Assembly (NCBI GenBank): GCA_963779485.1
Contig: CAVZYJ010000013.1
Coordinates: 496,001-560,000 of the forward strand
Length of the DNA stretch: 64,000 bases
Source: CAVVJA01 sp963779485
Lineage (GTDB): Bacteria > Actinomycetota > Actinomycetes > Mycobacteriales > Jatrophihabitantaceae
Reading direction: 5' to 3'
The notes under the pieces are model-generated. The model was not told the DNA's origin and did no database searches. It was given only the letters and a program-made list of their open reading frames with translations. Made by a program: the position numbers and the translations under genes. Position 1 is the first letter of the stretch. Each line of letters begins with the position of its first letter. This document shows positions 9,067 to 17,102 of this stretch, one piece after another.

Positions 9067-9305
9067 CTCCACCCTGCGTCCTCGCTGCTTCGGCCTGGAT
9101 TGCGTCGCCTGCTGCGCGCCCGTGGGGCGACTGTTACCGCTGAGATGCTCGCGTGCCGACTCGGGTCACACAGATGCGCGGGACGCGACGGTGCCAGGAA
9201 CGGCCGACCCGCCTCTGAGCCCCGACCAGCCCCGTGAGGGAGTCGTGTGGATCCTTCGCATTCGCTGCCCGCACGGGGTTGGGTAGGTGGCGGAGGTGGA
9301 CGCTC

Positions 9306-9491
9306 ATGATCGACCTCAACGACGCGCTCGCCCTGAGCCTGCTGGCCCTGCTGTGGCTCGCCGGCTCGCTCGCACTGCACCGGTCACTGCGCGGTGCGCG
9401 CTCAGGCCCAGCCGCCATCGAACGTCCGGAGCCCGGCTACCGTCGCACCGATCTGCGAAACCACGCCGTGCGGGCGTGGCCCGGTCGCTGA
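9306..9491 (+). CDS. Small predicted membrane protein, 61 residues
   Basis: I do not recognise the family. The frame starts at ATG 9306 with a GGCGGAGGTGG stretch upstream. It encodes one hydrophobic helix (DALALSLLALLWLAGSLAL), then a basic and polar tail ending in AWPGR. It faces the convergent Nudix gene with a 3-bp gap. The 239 bp between the ZIP gene and this start show no other coding signal or clear terminator. Small size and lack of a family keep confidence modest. Confidence 0.42.
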   Translation: MIDLNDALALSLLALLWLAGSLALHRSLRGARSGPAAIERPEPGYRRTDLRNHAVRAWPGR

Positions 9492-9494
9492 CGG

Positions 9495-10043
9495 CTACTC
9501 GCTCGCGCTCGCCCGCACGTTGTCGTACAGGCTGAGCGCGGCCACGCTGTGCGCGTCGACGAGCTGCCCGCCGGTGATCATGGCGCGCACCGCCGGCTCG
9601 GAAAACCACTGGTGCACCATGTCCTGCTCGGAATGCTCCCGCTCCGGATCGCCCGGCAACAGGCCGGTGGCCAGGAAGACGTCGAACGCTTGGTTGCTGT
9701 ACCCGTAGGCGGCGTAGAGCCGACCGAGGTGTCGCCACCCGGTCGCCGCGAGGCCGGTCTCCTCGCGCAGTTCGGTTGCGGCCAGCTCCATCGCCGAGCC
9801 GCCCTCGCCGGTTCGCCAGGTCCCTTGCGGAAACTCCCACGCCCGCCGGGACACCGGGTATCGATACTGCTCGACGAGCCAGAAGCCGCCGTCTTCGAAC
9901 GGCAGCACCACCGTGAAGTCGGTCTTCTCGATGACCGAGTAGACCCCGGGCGTGCCGTCCGCGTACTCGATGTCGTCGACGCGTAGCCGCAACCACTGGT
10001 TCTCGAACGCCACCCGGCTGCCGCGACGGCGAATCTCGGTCAT
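9495..10043 (-). CDS. Nudix hydrolase (ADP-ribose pyrophosphatase-like)
   Basis: A 182-residue protein with the ADP-ribose pyrophosphatase layout: an N-terminal half with VYSVIEKTDFTVVLPFEDGGFWLVEQYRYP, WEFPQGTW, then a Nudix box ending ATELREETGLA. The REExxEE-type metal ligands are present, but the first Glu of the box appears replaced by Gly. It hydrolyses a nucleoside diphosphate linked to another group; the substrate is unknown. Its ATG overlaps the stop of the DUF1116 gene by 4 bp (ATGA), so it is the last gene of the leftward DUF2877-FdrA-DUF1116 operon rather than a bystander. Confidence 0.87.
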   Translation of the reverse strand: MTEIRRRGSRVAFENQWLRLRVDDIEYADGTPGVYSVIEKTDFTVVLPFEDGGFWLVEQYRYPVSRRAWEFPQGTWRTGEGGSAMELAATELREETGLAATGWRHLGRLYAAYGYSNQAFDVFLATGLLPGDPEREHSEQDMVHQWFSEPAVRAMITGGQLVDAHSVAALSLYDNVRASASE

Positions 10044-11452
10044 CCGGCCATAGTGCCCGATGCGCGGGCGCGCTCGGCCAGCTGCCGCAGCGCGGCCGGG
10101 AACACGGCCGCCGGCGGCGTGACCAGGCCAGCGCCGACCTGGCCGGTTCCGGCCACCCGACCGGCAATACCGGTGTTGATCTGCGGGAGGATCCCGGTCC
10201 GCACGACGCTCGTCACATCGATGCCGCACGGGCAGCCGCGGAAGTCCAACCCCGGGATGGTGAACGTCGGATGTTCCCCCAGGGTGATCTCGTACATGCG
10301 TCTCGTCGTCGCTATTGCGTCGGCCACCGTTCCGCCGACGAACCGCACGATGGCTGGGGCCGCGGCCATGGCGAACCCGCCGAGGCCCGCGGTCTCGGTG
10401 ATCGCCGAGTCGCCGATGTCGGGGTTGGCGTCGGCCGGACCGTAGCGACCCAGGTACAACCCATCGGGCACGAGGGCCGGCGCGGTGAACCACTCGTCGC
10501 CGGCGCCACTGACCTGGATGCCGAAGTCCGTGCCGTTGCGGGCCATCGCCAGGACCATGGTCGCGCCGTCGATGTCACGGGCGGCGTCGAGCGCAAGCTT
10601 GCACGCCGGCATGGCCAGGTTGAGGAAGAAGTGATCGTTGCCGGCGACGAACCGCACGGCGTCGGCCACGATGCTCGACGGTTGGCCGGAGTCCACGATG
10701 GCCGGAAGCAGCTGGCGTAGCACCAGCAGCGTGCCGGCTCGATTGCGGTTGTGCGCCTCATCGCCCATGTGCAACATCTGGGCCAGGATCGCCGCCAGGT
10801 CGATTGGACCGGATCGGCGGACCGCCGTCTGCAGCACCGGGCCCAGCACGTCGGCCATCCAGTGCAGCTGCTCCAGCACCTCGGCCGAATAGGCGCCATA
10901 ACGCAGGACCCGGCCCAGACCTTCGTTGAGCGAGCAATACGCCTGGGCGCCGGTCGCCCGATCCTGGACGACGAACACCCACATGGATCGGCTCACGACG
11001 CCGGCCATCGGTCCTACCGCCCGATGGTGGTGGCACGGATCCAGACCGAACCGGCCGGACGCGAACAGCGCCGATGCCTCGTCCGGCTGGCCGACCAAGC
11101 CCTCGAAGGCGGCCGCCCCGAGGAGAGCACCACGCAACGGCCCGGATGCCGCGTCCCAGGCGATGGGCGGCCCGGCGTGCAAGAACTCACCGGACGGGAG
11201 CTCCAGCGCCTCGGCGGCCGGCAGTACGTCGATCAGCTGGGGCCGGACGGCGAACATGCGACGAATCGCTTCGGCGTTGCCGGTCCGGCGGCGGGGATCG
11301 GCCATGACCGCGGCCAGGTCCGCCTCCGTTCCGGCCATCGGGGGGCGCCAATCGACTCGGCTGACCCGGACCGCCTGATGTTCCACGGCCTGCGCGAGCA
11401 GTTCGATGCCCGCAGTGATCACGTGCGGATCTCGGCGCAGCAGGTCGGTCAC
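10040..11452 (-). CDS. DUF1116 protein, YlbE/AllG-like carbamoyltransferase component
   Basis: A 470-residue protein of the DUF1116 family. Recognisable stretches are GPMAGVVSRSMWVFVVQD, LHMGDEAHNRNRAGT, GNDHFFLNLAMPACKLALDAA, MARNGTDFGIQVSG and GLDFRGCPCGIDV. In E. coli the homologue YlbE works with FdrA and YlbF, and the trio has been assigned as oxamate carbamoyltransferase (AllFGH) in allantoin breakdown. The start GTG 11452 overlaps the FdrA stop by 4 bp. Its partner genes are both present. With a barbiturase encoded in the same block, the substrate here may be ureidomalonate rather than oxalurate (inference). Confidence 0.85.
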   Translation of the reverse strand: MTDLLRRDPHVITAGIELLAQAVEHQAVRVSRVDWRPPMAGTEADLAAVMADPRRRTGNAEAIRRMFAVRPQLIDVLPAAEALELPSGEFLHAGPPIAWDAASGPLRGALLGAAAFEGLVGQPDEASALFASGRFGLDPCHHHRAVGPMAGVVSRSMWVFVVQDRATGAQAYCSLNEGLGRVLRYGAYSAEVLEQLHWMADVLGPVLQTAVRRSGPIDLAAILAQMLHMGDEAHNRNRAGTLLVLRQLLPAIVDSGQPSSIVADAVRFVAGNDHFFLNLAMPACKLALDAARDIDGATMVLAMARNGTDFGIQVSGAGDEWFTAPALVPDGLYLGRYGPADANPDIGDSAITETAGLGGFAMAAAPAIVRFVGGTVADAIATTRRMYEITLGEHPTFTIPGLDFRGCPCGIDVTSVVRTGILPQINTGIAGRVAGTGQVGAGLVTPPAAVFPAALRQLAERARASGTMAG

Positions 11453-12945
11453 CCGGCCAGCACCCCGGTTGCAACCGAGGTGGCGAAACGAGCGGCGTGC
11501 GCGTTGGACGTGAAGACGTGCGCCCCGGCTCGGTGCAACATGCTCGCCTGCCGGTTGAGGTCTTGCGGGTCGCGGCGCGAGCCGATGAGCGACGCGACGA
11601 CGGTGAGCTCCGGTCGGGCGGCCAGGGCCGAGCCGACGACCGGTGCGATCTCCGCGGCGGGATCGGAGTGGGCGGCATGGCCGAGTACGACGTCGAGCAG
11701 GATCACGCCCACCGCCGGATCCGCGGCCTCCCGCGCGAGCTGGGCCAACCGGAGGGACGGGTCGATCATCGGATGGGGCCGCCCACGGGTGAGCGCGTCG
11801 TCGCCGAAGTCCAGCAGCACGTGGCCGGTCATCGGACCGGTCGGTTCGACGTATCGCCCACCGGGCAGCGAGATATTCGACGCGAGGGTGCCCAGTCGCT
11901 CCGCGGCGATCACCATCGCCTCGACGCAGAGGGTTCCCCCGGAGAACAGGCCGCGCAGGACCCCCGGCGCCGACGCCGGCCCCCGTGCCGGCGCCGGCGC
12001 CCGCCCAGGCCACTCGGGCCAATGGGGCGTCTGAAGGCCGAGGGCGCGCAGCGCGTCCTCAGCGGCGGTCGTCAGGTCGGGCTCGCCGGCCCCGACGAAG
12101 GCGAACTGCACCGGCGTGCGGGCGTCGTGGCCGCGGGCGCGCACCCGCTCGGCGACCGACGGATCAGGGGGCTTGGACACGACGATGATCAACTCGGTCG
12201 CCGGGTCAGCGTCCAGGGCGTCCAGCGCCGCGACGGTCCCGCGGCCGCGCACGGCAGCCGACAGGTCACGGCCGCCGACCCCGAGCACGGCGCTCACGCC
12301 GACGTCCGCGGCGTCCAGCAGGCACATGAGCTGCTGGGCGCCGGTGCCGGACGCCGCGACCAACCCGACCGGGCCCGGCGGTACCACGTTCGCGAAGCCG
12401 AGCCCGATGCCGCCGACGACCGCGGTCCCGCAGTCCGGTCCCATGACGAGGCGGTCCCGTTGCGCGGCAGCTTCCTTCAGCCGCACCTCCTGCTCCACCG
12501 GGACGTTGTCGGAGAACACCAGCACGTCGCATCCCGCATCGAGGGCGTCCATTGCCTCGGTGAACGCGTGCGGACCCGGCACCGAGATCACCGCCAGAGC
12601 GGGCCCGTTCCGTCGGGCGATGCTGCCGACGGTGCGGGGCGCAACGCCGCCGGCCGCACCCGGTTCCCGCGCGGGCGGCCGAGCGGTGAGCTGGTGCTCC
12701 GCGAGGTCGACGGCCGCGTCGAGTGCCGCCGCGTCCGTTGCCCGGACCGCGATCAGCAGGTCGTCGGCCTTGGCGTCGGCCGCGGCGAAGCCCATATCGC
12801 GCGCAAGGGACAGGTTCACCTCGGTTGCCATCGCGACCAGCGCCGCCTCGACACCGTCGGCCGCCGCGACGAGCTGGCTGACCTGCATCAGCCTGACGGA
12901 GTCGGCGTAGGCGCCGGGTCGCGTGGTCACTCGGGCCTGGCTCAC
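11449..12945 (-). CDS. fdrA: FdrA-like protein (acyl-CoA synthetase-like fold, AllF type)
   Basis: A 498-residue protein related to succinyl-CoA synthetase subunits. MGPDCGTAVVGGIGLGFANV and GLVAASGTGAQQLMCLL form the nucleotide-like first domain. A second CoA-ligase-like half includes GLFSGGTLCVEAMV, VLLDFGDDALTRGRPHPMID and ILLDVVLGHAAHSDPA. FdrA in E. coli belongs to the AllFGH set linked to carbamoyl transfer from oxalurate to phosphate. An Ala/Pro-rich linker (PGRAPAPARGPASAPGV) joins the halves. The GTG start 12945 overlaps the DUF2877 stop by 4 bp. Confidence 0.88.
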   Translation of the reverse strand: MSQARVTTRPGAYADSVRLMQVSQLVAAADGVEAALVAMATEVNLSLARDMGFAAADAKADDLLIAVRATDAAALDAAVDLAEHQLTARPPAREPGAAGGVAPRTVGSIARRNGPALAVISVPGPHAFTEAMDALDAGCDVLVFSDNVPVEQEVRLKEAAAQRDRLVMGPDCGTAVVGGIGLGFANVVPPGPVGLVAASGTGAQQLMCLLDAADVGVSAVLGVGGRDLSAAVRGRGTVAALDALDADPATELIIVVSKPPDPSVAERVRARGHDARTPVQFAFVGAGEPDLTTAAEDALRALGLQTPHWPEWPGRAPAPARGPASAPGVLRGLFSGGTLCVEAMVIAAERLGTLASNISLPGGRYVEPTGPMTGHVLLDFGDDALTRGRPHPMIDPSLRLAQLAREAADPAVGVILLDVVLGHAAHSDPAAEIAPVVGSALAARPELTVVASLIGSRRDPQDLNRQASMLHRAGAHVFTSNAHAARFATSVATGVLAG

Positions 12946-13715
12946 CGCGCAACCGCCCGCGCCGCGACGAGCGCGCCCATGGCCAGCGAGGTACCCGAGC
13001 TGTGCCCGATCCGGAGCAGCTCGCCGGTGGCGGCGACCACGTCGACACCGTCCCCGAGCGCGACGAGGAACCGGGTCAGCTCGGGTATCGACTCTCCTCG
13101 CGCCGCATAGCGAAGCAGGGCCGCCGACAACCGCGTCGTTCGGGCTCCGGACGTCGCCAGGTCCCGAATGCCGGGCGCGGGGAATCCGTAGGCGTGGGCC
13201 GCGACCAGAAACCCGGCCAGCACGTCGTCCCCAGCCGGCGTGAGGCCACCACCACGGCCGACCAAGCAGGCAGCGGTGGCCTCGGCTCGGCCGGGTTCAG
13301 CCAATCCGGCGGCCATCGACGGGTCGACGTCCGGGCGGCCCAACGTGCTCACTAACGCATCGGCCTGGCGCACGGCCGACGCGTCCGGCCGCGCCAGCGC
13401 TGGCGCCCCGGCCGGAACGATGCGACCCACGCGAGCCGTCAGCTCGCCCACCACGACGGCGCCGTCGCCGACCATCGCAGCGCCGATCACGATGTCCAGC
13501 GGCTGCTCGTCGCTGTGCGTCGGCATGACCAGGCCGCAGGGCAGCCGTACGGCGTCCCGTGTGAGCAGGGCCACGACGTCGCCGGCCGCGTCGAGGTAGA
13601 TCGCGGAGCGGAATCGACCGAGTACGCGGGCCCGCCGCCGCGGCGCGGACAGGACGGGGAGCAGCCCGGCCGGCGCCGCCGCCCAGCAGGTGACGGTGGT
13701 GCTGGTGGCCGTCAC
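12942..13715 (-). CDS. DUF2877 protein, YlbF/AllH-like
   Basis: A 257-residue protein with the family motif GRGGGLTPAGDDVLAGFLVA and a C-terminal LRIGHSSGTSLAMGAL segment. DUF2877 (YlbF in E. coli) is the third member of the FdrA/YlbE/YlbF set assigned to oxamate carbamoyltransferase. It is first in the leftward operon, starting at GTG 13715, divergent from the PucR regulator. No signal peptide or membrane helix is evident. The family is clear; the substrate in this organism is inferred only from neighbours. Confidence 0.83.
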   Translation of the reverse strand: MTATSTTVTCWAAAPAGLLPVLSAPRRRARVLGRFRSAIYLDAAGDVVALLTRDAVRLPCGLVMPTHSDEQPLDIVIGAAMVGDGAVVVGELTARVGRIVPAGAPALARPDASAVRQADALVSTLGRPDVDPSMAAGLAEPGRAEATAACLVGRGGGLTPAGDDVLAGFLVAAHAYGFPAPGIRDLATSGARTTRLSAALLRYAARGESIPELTRFLVALGDGVDVVAATGELLRIGHSSGTSLAMGALVAARAVAR

Positions 13716-13864
13716 CGGGCTCCATTCCCTTCGGGGTCGCCGCTCCGCCCGCCACGGCGCCGATTCGATCGAGTGCCACGCTGCCGTTGGTGCGCGACGC
13801 TAGCGATCCCCGGTACGGTCTGCCGATGGTCACAATTGCCAACGATCAGCGACGGGGGGCGCAG
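13716..13864. promoter_or_regulatory. Divergent promoter region between the DUF2877 operon and pucR
   Basis: These 149 bp separate two divergent transcription units, so both promoters and the binding site for the PucR protein probably lie here. I see no convincing -35/-10 pair and no clear palindrome. A GGGGGG run at 13853-13858 serves as the ribosome site for the chosen pucR start. Placement is by layout, not by motif. Confidence 0.4.
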
Positions 13865-15568
13865 GTGTTGCCAGCGGGTGACTACGGTCTGCCGGTTCGG
13901 GACCTGTTGGACGTCACCAGCCTGCGCGGTTCGTCGGTGCTCGCGGGCGCTGCCGGTCTCGATCGGGTGGTCCGGCGGCTGAACGTGATGGAGGTGCCGG
14001 ACATCCTGCCGTGGGTGAAGCCGCACGAGCTGCTGCTGACCACCGGCTTCCCGCTCCAACATGCCGGCGCGTCGGCCGATGTGACCTCGGCGAGCAGCAT
14101 CGCCGCGCTCGTGCAGCTGGTCTGCGACCTCGATGCACGGGGACTCGCGGCCGTCGGGATCAAGCTGGGTCGCTACCTCGACGAGATTCCCCGGCCGGTC
14201 CTCGCGACAGCGGACAAGTTGGGGTTCCCGGTGCTACGCCTGCCCGACGGCGTGGCGTTCGACGAGGTGATCTCCGATGTGTTCACCGCGCTGCTGGATC
14301 GGCAGTCCCGAGCGGTCCGCCGCACCGACGAGGTGCATCGCGCCCTCGCGGCCATCGTGCTCGCCGGCGGAGACCTGCCGCAGATAGCCGACGAGGTCGG
14401 CCGGCTACTCGACGCCGCGGTGCTCATCTGCACGCCGGACGGGCGGGTGCAGGCCACGGGTGGCGCGGCCGAGGCGCAACGGCGGTTCGTGGCGCTGCCC
14501 CTGTTCGACCCGACCGGCCGATTCCGGATCGAGCAGATCTCGCCCGGCCCGGCGGCCGCTCCGTGGCCCGGAGAGCTGGTCAGTGTGCCCATCGTCGCCG
14601 GCGGCGTGGACCACGGCCGGATCGTCGCCTACCGGTCGGCGGGCGCCCTGCCGACGCCCGGCCGGCAGGCCTTGGAACGGGCCGCCACCGTGGCCGCGCT
14701 CGCGATCATCAAGCAACTCGCGGTATCCGCCGTGGAAAGCAAGTTCCGCGGCGACTTCCTGCGGGACGTCCTGGCCGGCACCGCGGGCGAGCTGCCGGAG
14801 GTGATCGAGCACTGCACTGACCTGGGTTGGGACATCGACCGGCCGATGGTGGTCGTCGTCGCCCAGCTCGATGCGGACGACCGGCAGCCGGCGCACGACC
14901 CGCGGGCCGTCCTGCGATCGCCCCACGAACGGTTCACGTCGGCGTGGCAGCAAGTGGTCCGGTCCCACGACAAGGCCGCCCCTGTCGTCGGCTTCCGCCA
15001 GGAGGTGGTGTCCCTGCTGCCGGTCGAGCTACCGCCCGACGCCGACCCGACCGAGGTGCGCCGGATCGCGGCAGCGGCCGTGCAACGGGTCGTGACCGCC
15101 GTATCGGGGGACCGCGGTGGCGGCCGCCGATCGTTCTGCGCCGGGGTCAGCCGGGTGATCCGCGGCCCGGCCGGGGTGGCCGAGGCGTACCTGCAGGCCC
15201 GAAAGGCGGTCGTCGTCGGGCGGCGCACCCGCGGGCCGGGCACAGTTGCCCACTTCGACTCGCTGGGGGTGCACCGGCTGCTCTCGCTGGTACCCGATCC
15301 AGCCGAGCTGCGCGCCTTCGCCGACGAGGTGCTGCGCGAGCTCGCGGCGAGTACGCCCGAGGCGGCGGATCTACGGCACACGCTCCAGACCTTGCTGGAC
15401 ACCAATCTCAACGTCGCCGAGACGGCACGAGCCTTGCATTTTCACTACAACACGCTTCGGTACCGGATCGGCAAGCTCGAGCGCATCGTCGGGCCGTTCA
15501 CCACCGACCCGCACCTGCGGCTGGACGTCGCGCTCGCACTGCAAGTCGTCGAGATGCGCGGACTCTAG
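13865..15568 (+). CDS. pucR: PucR-family transcriptional regulator
   Basis: A 567-residue regulator from GTG 13865 (GGGGGG upstream); ATG 13826 in the same frame is an alternative. The N-terminal PucR domain follows the start directly (LPVRDLLDVTSLRGSSVLAG, then KPHELLLTTGFPL). A GGDEF-like middle contains the AYLQARKAV segment. The C-terminal helix-turn-helix has LLDTNLNVAETARALHFHYN and TLRYRIGKLERI. PucR proteins control purine and other nitrogen-compound catabolism. The gene sits between the leftward FdrA operon and the rightward hydroxylase/barbiturase operon, so it is the likely regulator of both. Confidence 0.9.
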   Translation: MLPAGDYGLPVRDLLDVTSLRGSSVLAGAAGLDRVVRRLNVMEVPDILPWVKPHELLLTTGFPLQHAGASADVTSASSIAALVQLVCDLDARGLAAVGIKLGRYLDEIPRPVLATADKLGFPVLRLPDGVAFDEVISDVFTALLDRQSRAVRRTDEVHRALAAIVLAGGDLPQIADEVGRLLDAAVLICTPDGRVQATGGAAEAQRRFVALPLFDPTGRFRIEQISPGPAAAPWPGELVSVPIVAGGVDHGRIVAYRSAGALPTPGRQALERAATVAALAIIKQLAVSAVESKFRGDFLRDVLAGTAGELPEVIEHCTDLGWDIDRPMVVVVAQLDADDRQPAHDPRAVLRSPHERFTSAWQQVVRSHDKAAPVVGFRQEVVSLLPVELPPDADPTEVRRIAAAAVQRVVTAVSGDRGGGRRSFCAGVSRVIRGPAGVAEAYLQARKAVVVGRRTRGPGTVAHFDSLGVHRLLSLVPDPAELRAFADEVLRELAASTPEAADLRHTLQTLLDTNLNVAETARALHFHYNTLRYRIGKLERIVGPFTTDPHLRLDVALALQVVEMRGL

Positions 15569-15626
15569 CTTTGGGTTACCGCCCGTCTGCGTCCCTTGCC
15601 GATCAGCTGACCTCGATTGGGTTCGA

Positions 15627-15671
15627 TGATCTTGGACTTATCGTCGCTCTGGGGCAGTAAGTCCAAGATCA
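15627..15671 (+). repeat. 45-bp hairpin element, copy 1
   Basis: A perfect 14-bp inverted repeat: TGATCTTGGACTTA (15627-15640) and its complement at 15658-15671, around a 17-nt loop ending in GGGGCAG. The same element recurs at 30375 (opposite orientation) and 45306. A second copy of the right arm, CAAGATCACGACG, lies just downstream near 15697. It has no U-tract, so it does not look like a simple terminator. It lies between pucR and the hydroxylase operon. Confidence 0.8.
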
Positions 15672-15759
15672 CGACCAGGAGCGTCGTAACCTGAGTCAAG
15701 ATCACGACGGGGAGCCTTACTGTGAGAGCCACTGAGGAGTCGAGGGGGCTGCCTTCGCT

Positions 15760-16623
15760 GTGAAGCCTTCACCGTTCGGCTACTCGCGGCCCGAATCCCT
15801 CGAGCAGGCGGTCGGGCTGCTGGGTCGCTACGGCAGTGCGGCCAAGGTGCTCGCCGGCGGCCAGAGCCTGCTCCCGTTGCTTTCGATGCGACTGGCCGCG
15901 CCGCGGCAGCTGATCGACATCAATCGAGTTCGCGAGCTGGCCTACGTCCGGACGGACGGTGACGCGGTGCGGGTCGGTGCGCTGGCCCGGCAGGCCGACG
16001 TCGAGCGTGACGACGCGGTGGCTGCGGTGCAACCCCTGTTGCCGCAGGCCTTGCGGCTGGTCGCCCACCCCACGATTCGCAATCGCGGCACCGTCGTCGG
16101 AAGCCTGGCCCACGCCGATCCGGCCGGCGAGCTCACCGCCGTGCTGGCCGTGCTCGGCGGAGCGGTGCGCCTGGTCTCGGTCCGCGGCGGCCGCACCGTG
16201 TCCGCGGCCGAGTTCTTTACCGGTCCGCTGTCGACGAGCGCGGCGGACGACGAACTCGTCGTAGAGGCGATCTTTCCCGGGCGGCGATCGCACAGTGGCA
16301 GCGCGTTCGTCGAGGTTTCCCGCCGGCACGGCGACTACGCGATCTGCGGCGCGGCCGTGTGCGTCACCGTCGGCGATGACGGCGAGCTGCTAACGGCACG
16401 GGCGGCGTTCGTCTCCGTCGGCCCGACGCCCGTGGTCGTCGAGCTGAGCGACGCCGTGGCGGGCGCAGACCTCGGCGGGGACCTCTCGGCCGTCCGCGAC
16501 ACCACCTACGCGGCCGTGAACCCGGAGGCGGATATTCACGCCAGCGCCGAGTACCGACGGCAGCTGGCCGGCGTGCTGGCCGTCCGCGGCGTTCGCCAGG
16601 CCGCGCAGCTGGCGGCGGCATGA
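15760..16623 (+). CDS. Molybdenum hydroxylase, FAD-binding medium subunit (CoxM-like)
   Basis: Passes electrons from the iron-sulfur subunit to an acceptor through FAD. The 287-residue protein has the two flavin motifs of the family: KVLAGGQSLLPLLSMRL near residues 30-46 and HPTIRNRGTVVGSLAHADPA near 107-126. GTG 15760 begins MKPSPFGYSRPESLEQAV. Its stop overlaps the next gene by 4 bp. With the two following genes it forms a complete xanthine-oxidase-family enzyme. Expected partners are the 2Fe-2S subunit at 16620 and the molybdopterin subunit at 17099. Confidence 0.93.
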   Translation: MKPSPFGYSRPESLEQAVGLLGRYGSAAKVLAGGQSLLPLLSMRLAAPRQLIDINRVRELAYVRTDGDAVRVGALARQADVERDDAVAAVQPLLPQALRLVAHPTIRNRGTVVGSLAHADPAGELTAVLAVLGGAVRLVSVRGGRTVSAAEFFTGPLSTSAADDELVVEAIFPGRRSHSGSAFVEVSRRHGDYAICGAAVCVTVGDDGELLTARAAFVSVGPTPVVVELSDAVAGADLGGDLSAVRDTTYAAVNPEADIHASAEYRRQLAGVLAVRGVRQAAQLAAA

Positions 16624-17102
16624 GGGAAGAGGCGTTCGACGTCCGGTTGACCGTCAACGGCGCCGCCCAGCGCGCGTCGGTCCCGGCGCGCCGGCTGCTC
16701 TCGGACTTTCTCCGCCACGACCTAGGTCTCACCGGCACCCATGTCGGTTGCGAGCATGGGGTGTGTGGCGCCTGCACCGTGCTGCTCGACGGTCGGCCGG
16801 TGCGGTCCTGCCTGCTGCTGGCCGTCACGGCCGACGGCAGCGATGTCACCACGGTCGAGGGGCTCGCCGAGCCGGACGGCACGCTTTCGCCGGTACAGCA
16901 GGCATTCCAGGACTGCCACGGACTGCAGTGCGGATATTGCACGCCGGGATTCCTCACCACGATCACGGCGGGTCTGCGCGAGACACCGCAGCCGACCCGG
17001 GACGAGGCGCGGGAGATGATCGGCGGCAACCTGTGCCGATGCACCGGGTACTTGAACATCGTGGCGTCCGTGCTCCGCGCGGCGGAGTTGAGTCGGCCAT
17101 GA
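16620..17102 (+). CDS. Molybdenum hydroxylase, 2Fe-2S small subunit (CoxS-like)
   Basis: A 160-residue protein carrying two iron-sulfur clusters. The plant-ferredoxin-type cluster uses Cys44, 49, 52 and 64 (GCEHGVCGACTVLLDG, then RSC). The all-helical domain provides CGYCTPGF and NLCRCTGYLNI for the second cluster. It transfers electrons from the molybdenum site to FAD. ATGA overlaps at both ends (16620 and 17099) indicate strict co-translation with its partner subunits. It has no signal peptide, so it is cytosolic. Confidence 0.95.
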   Translation: MREEAFDVRLTVNGAAQRASVPARRLLSDFLRHDLGLTGTHVGCEHGVCGACTVLLDGRPVRSCLLLAVTADGSDVTTVEGLAEPDGTLSPVQQAFQDCHGLQCGYCTPGFLTTITAGLRETPQPTRDEAREMIGGNLCRCTGYLNIVASVLRAAELSRP

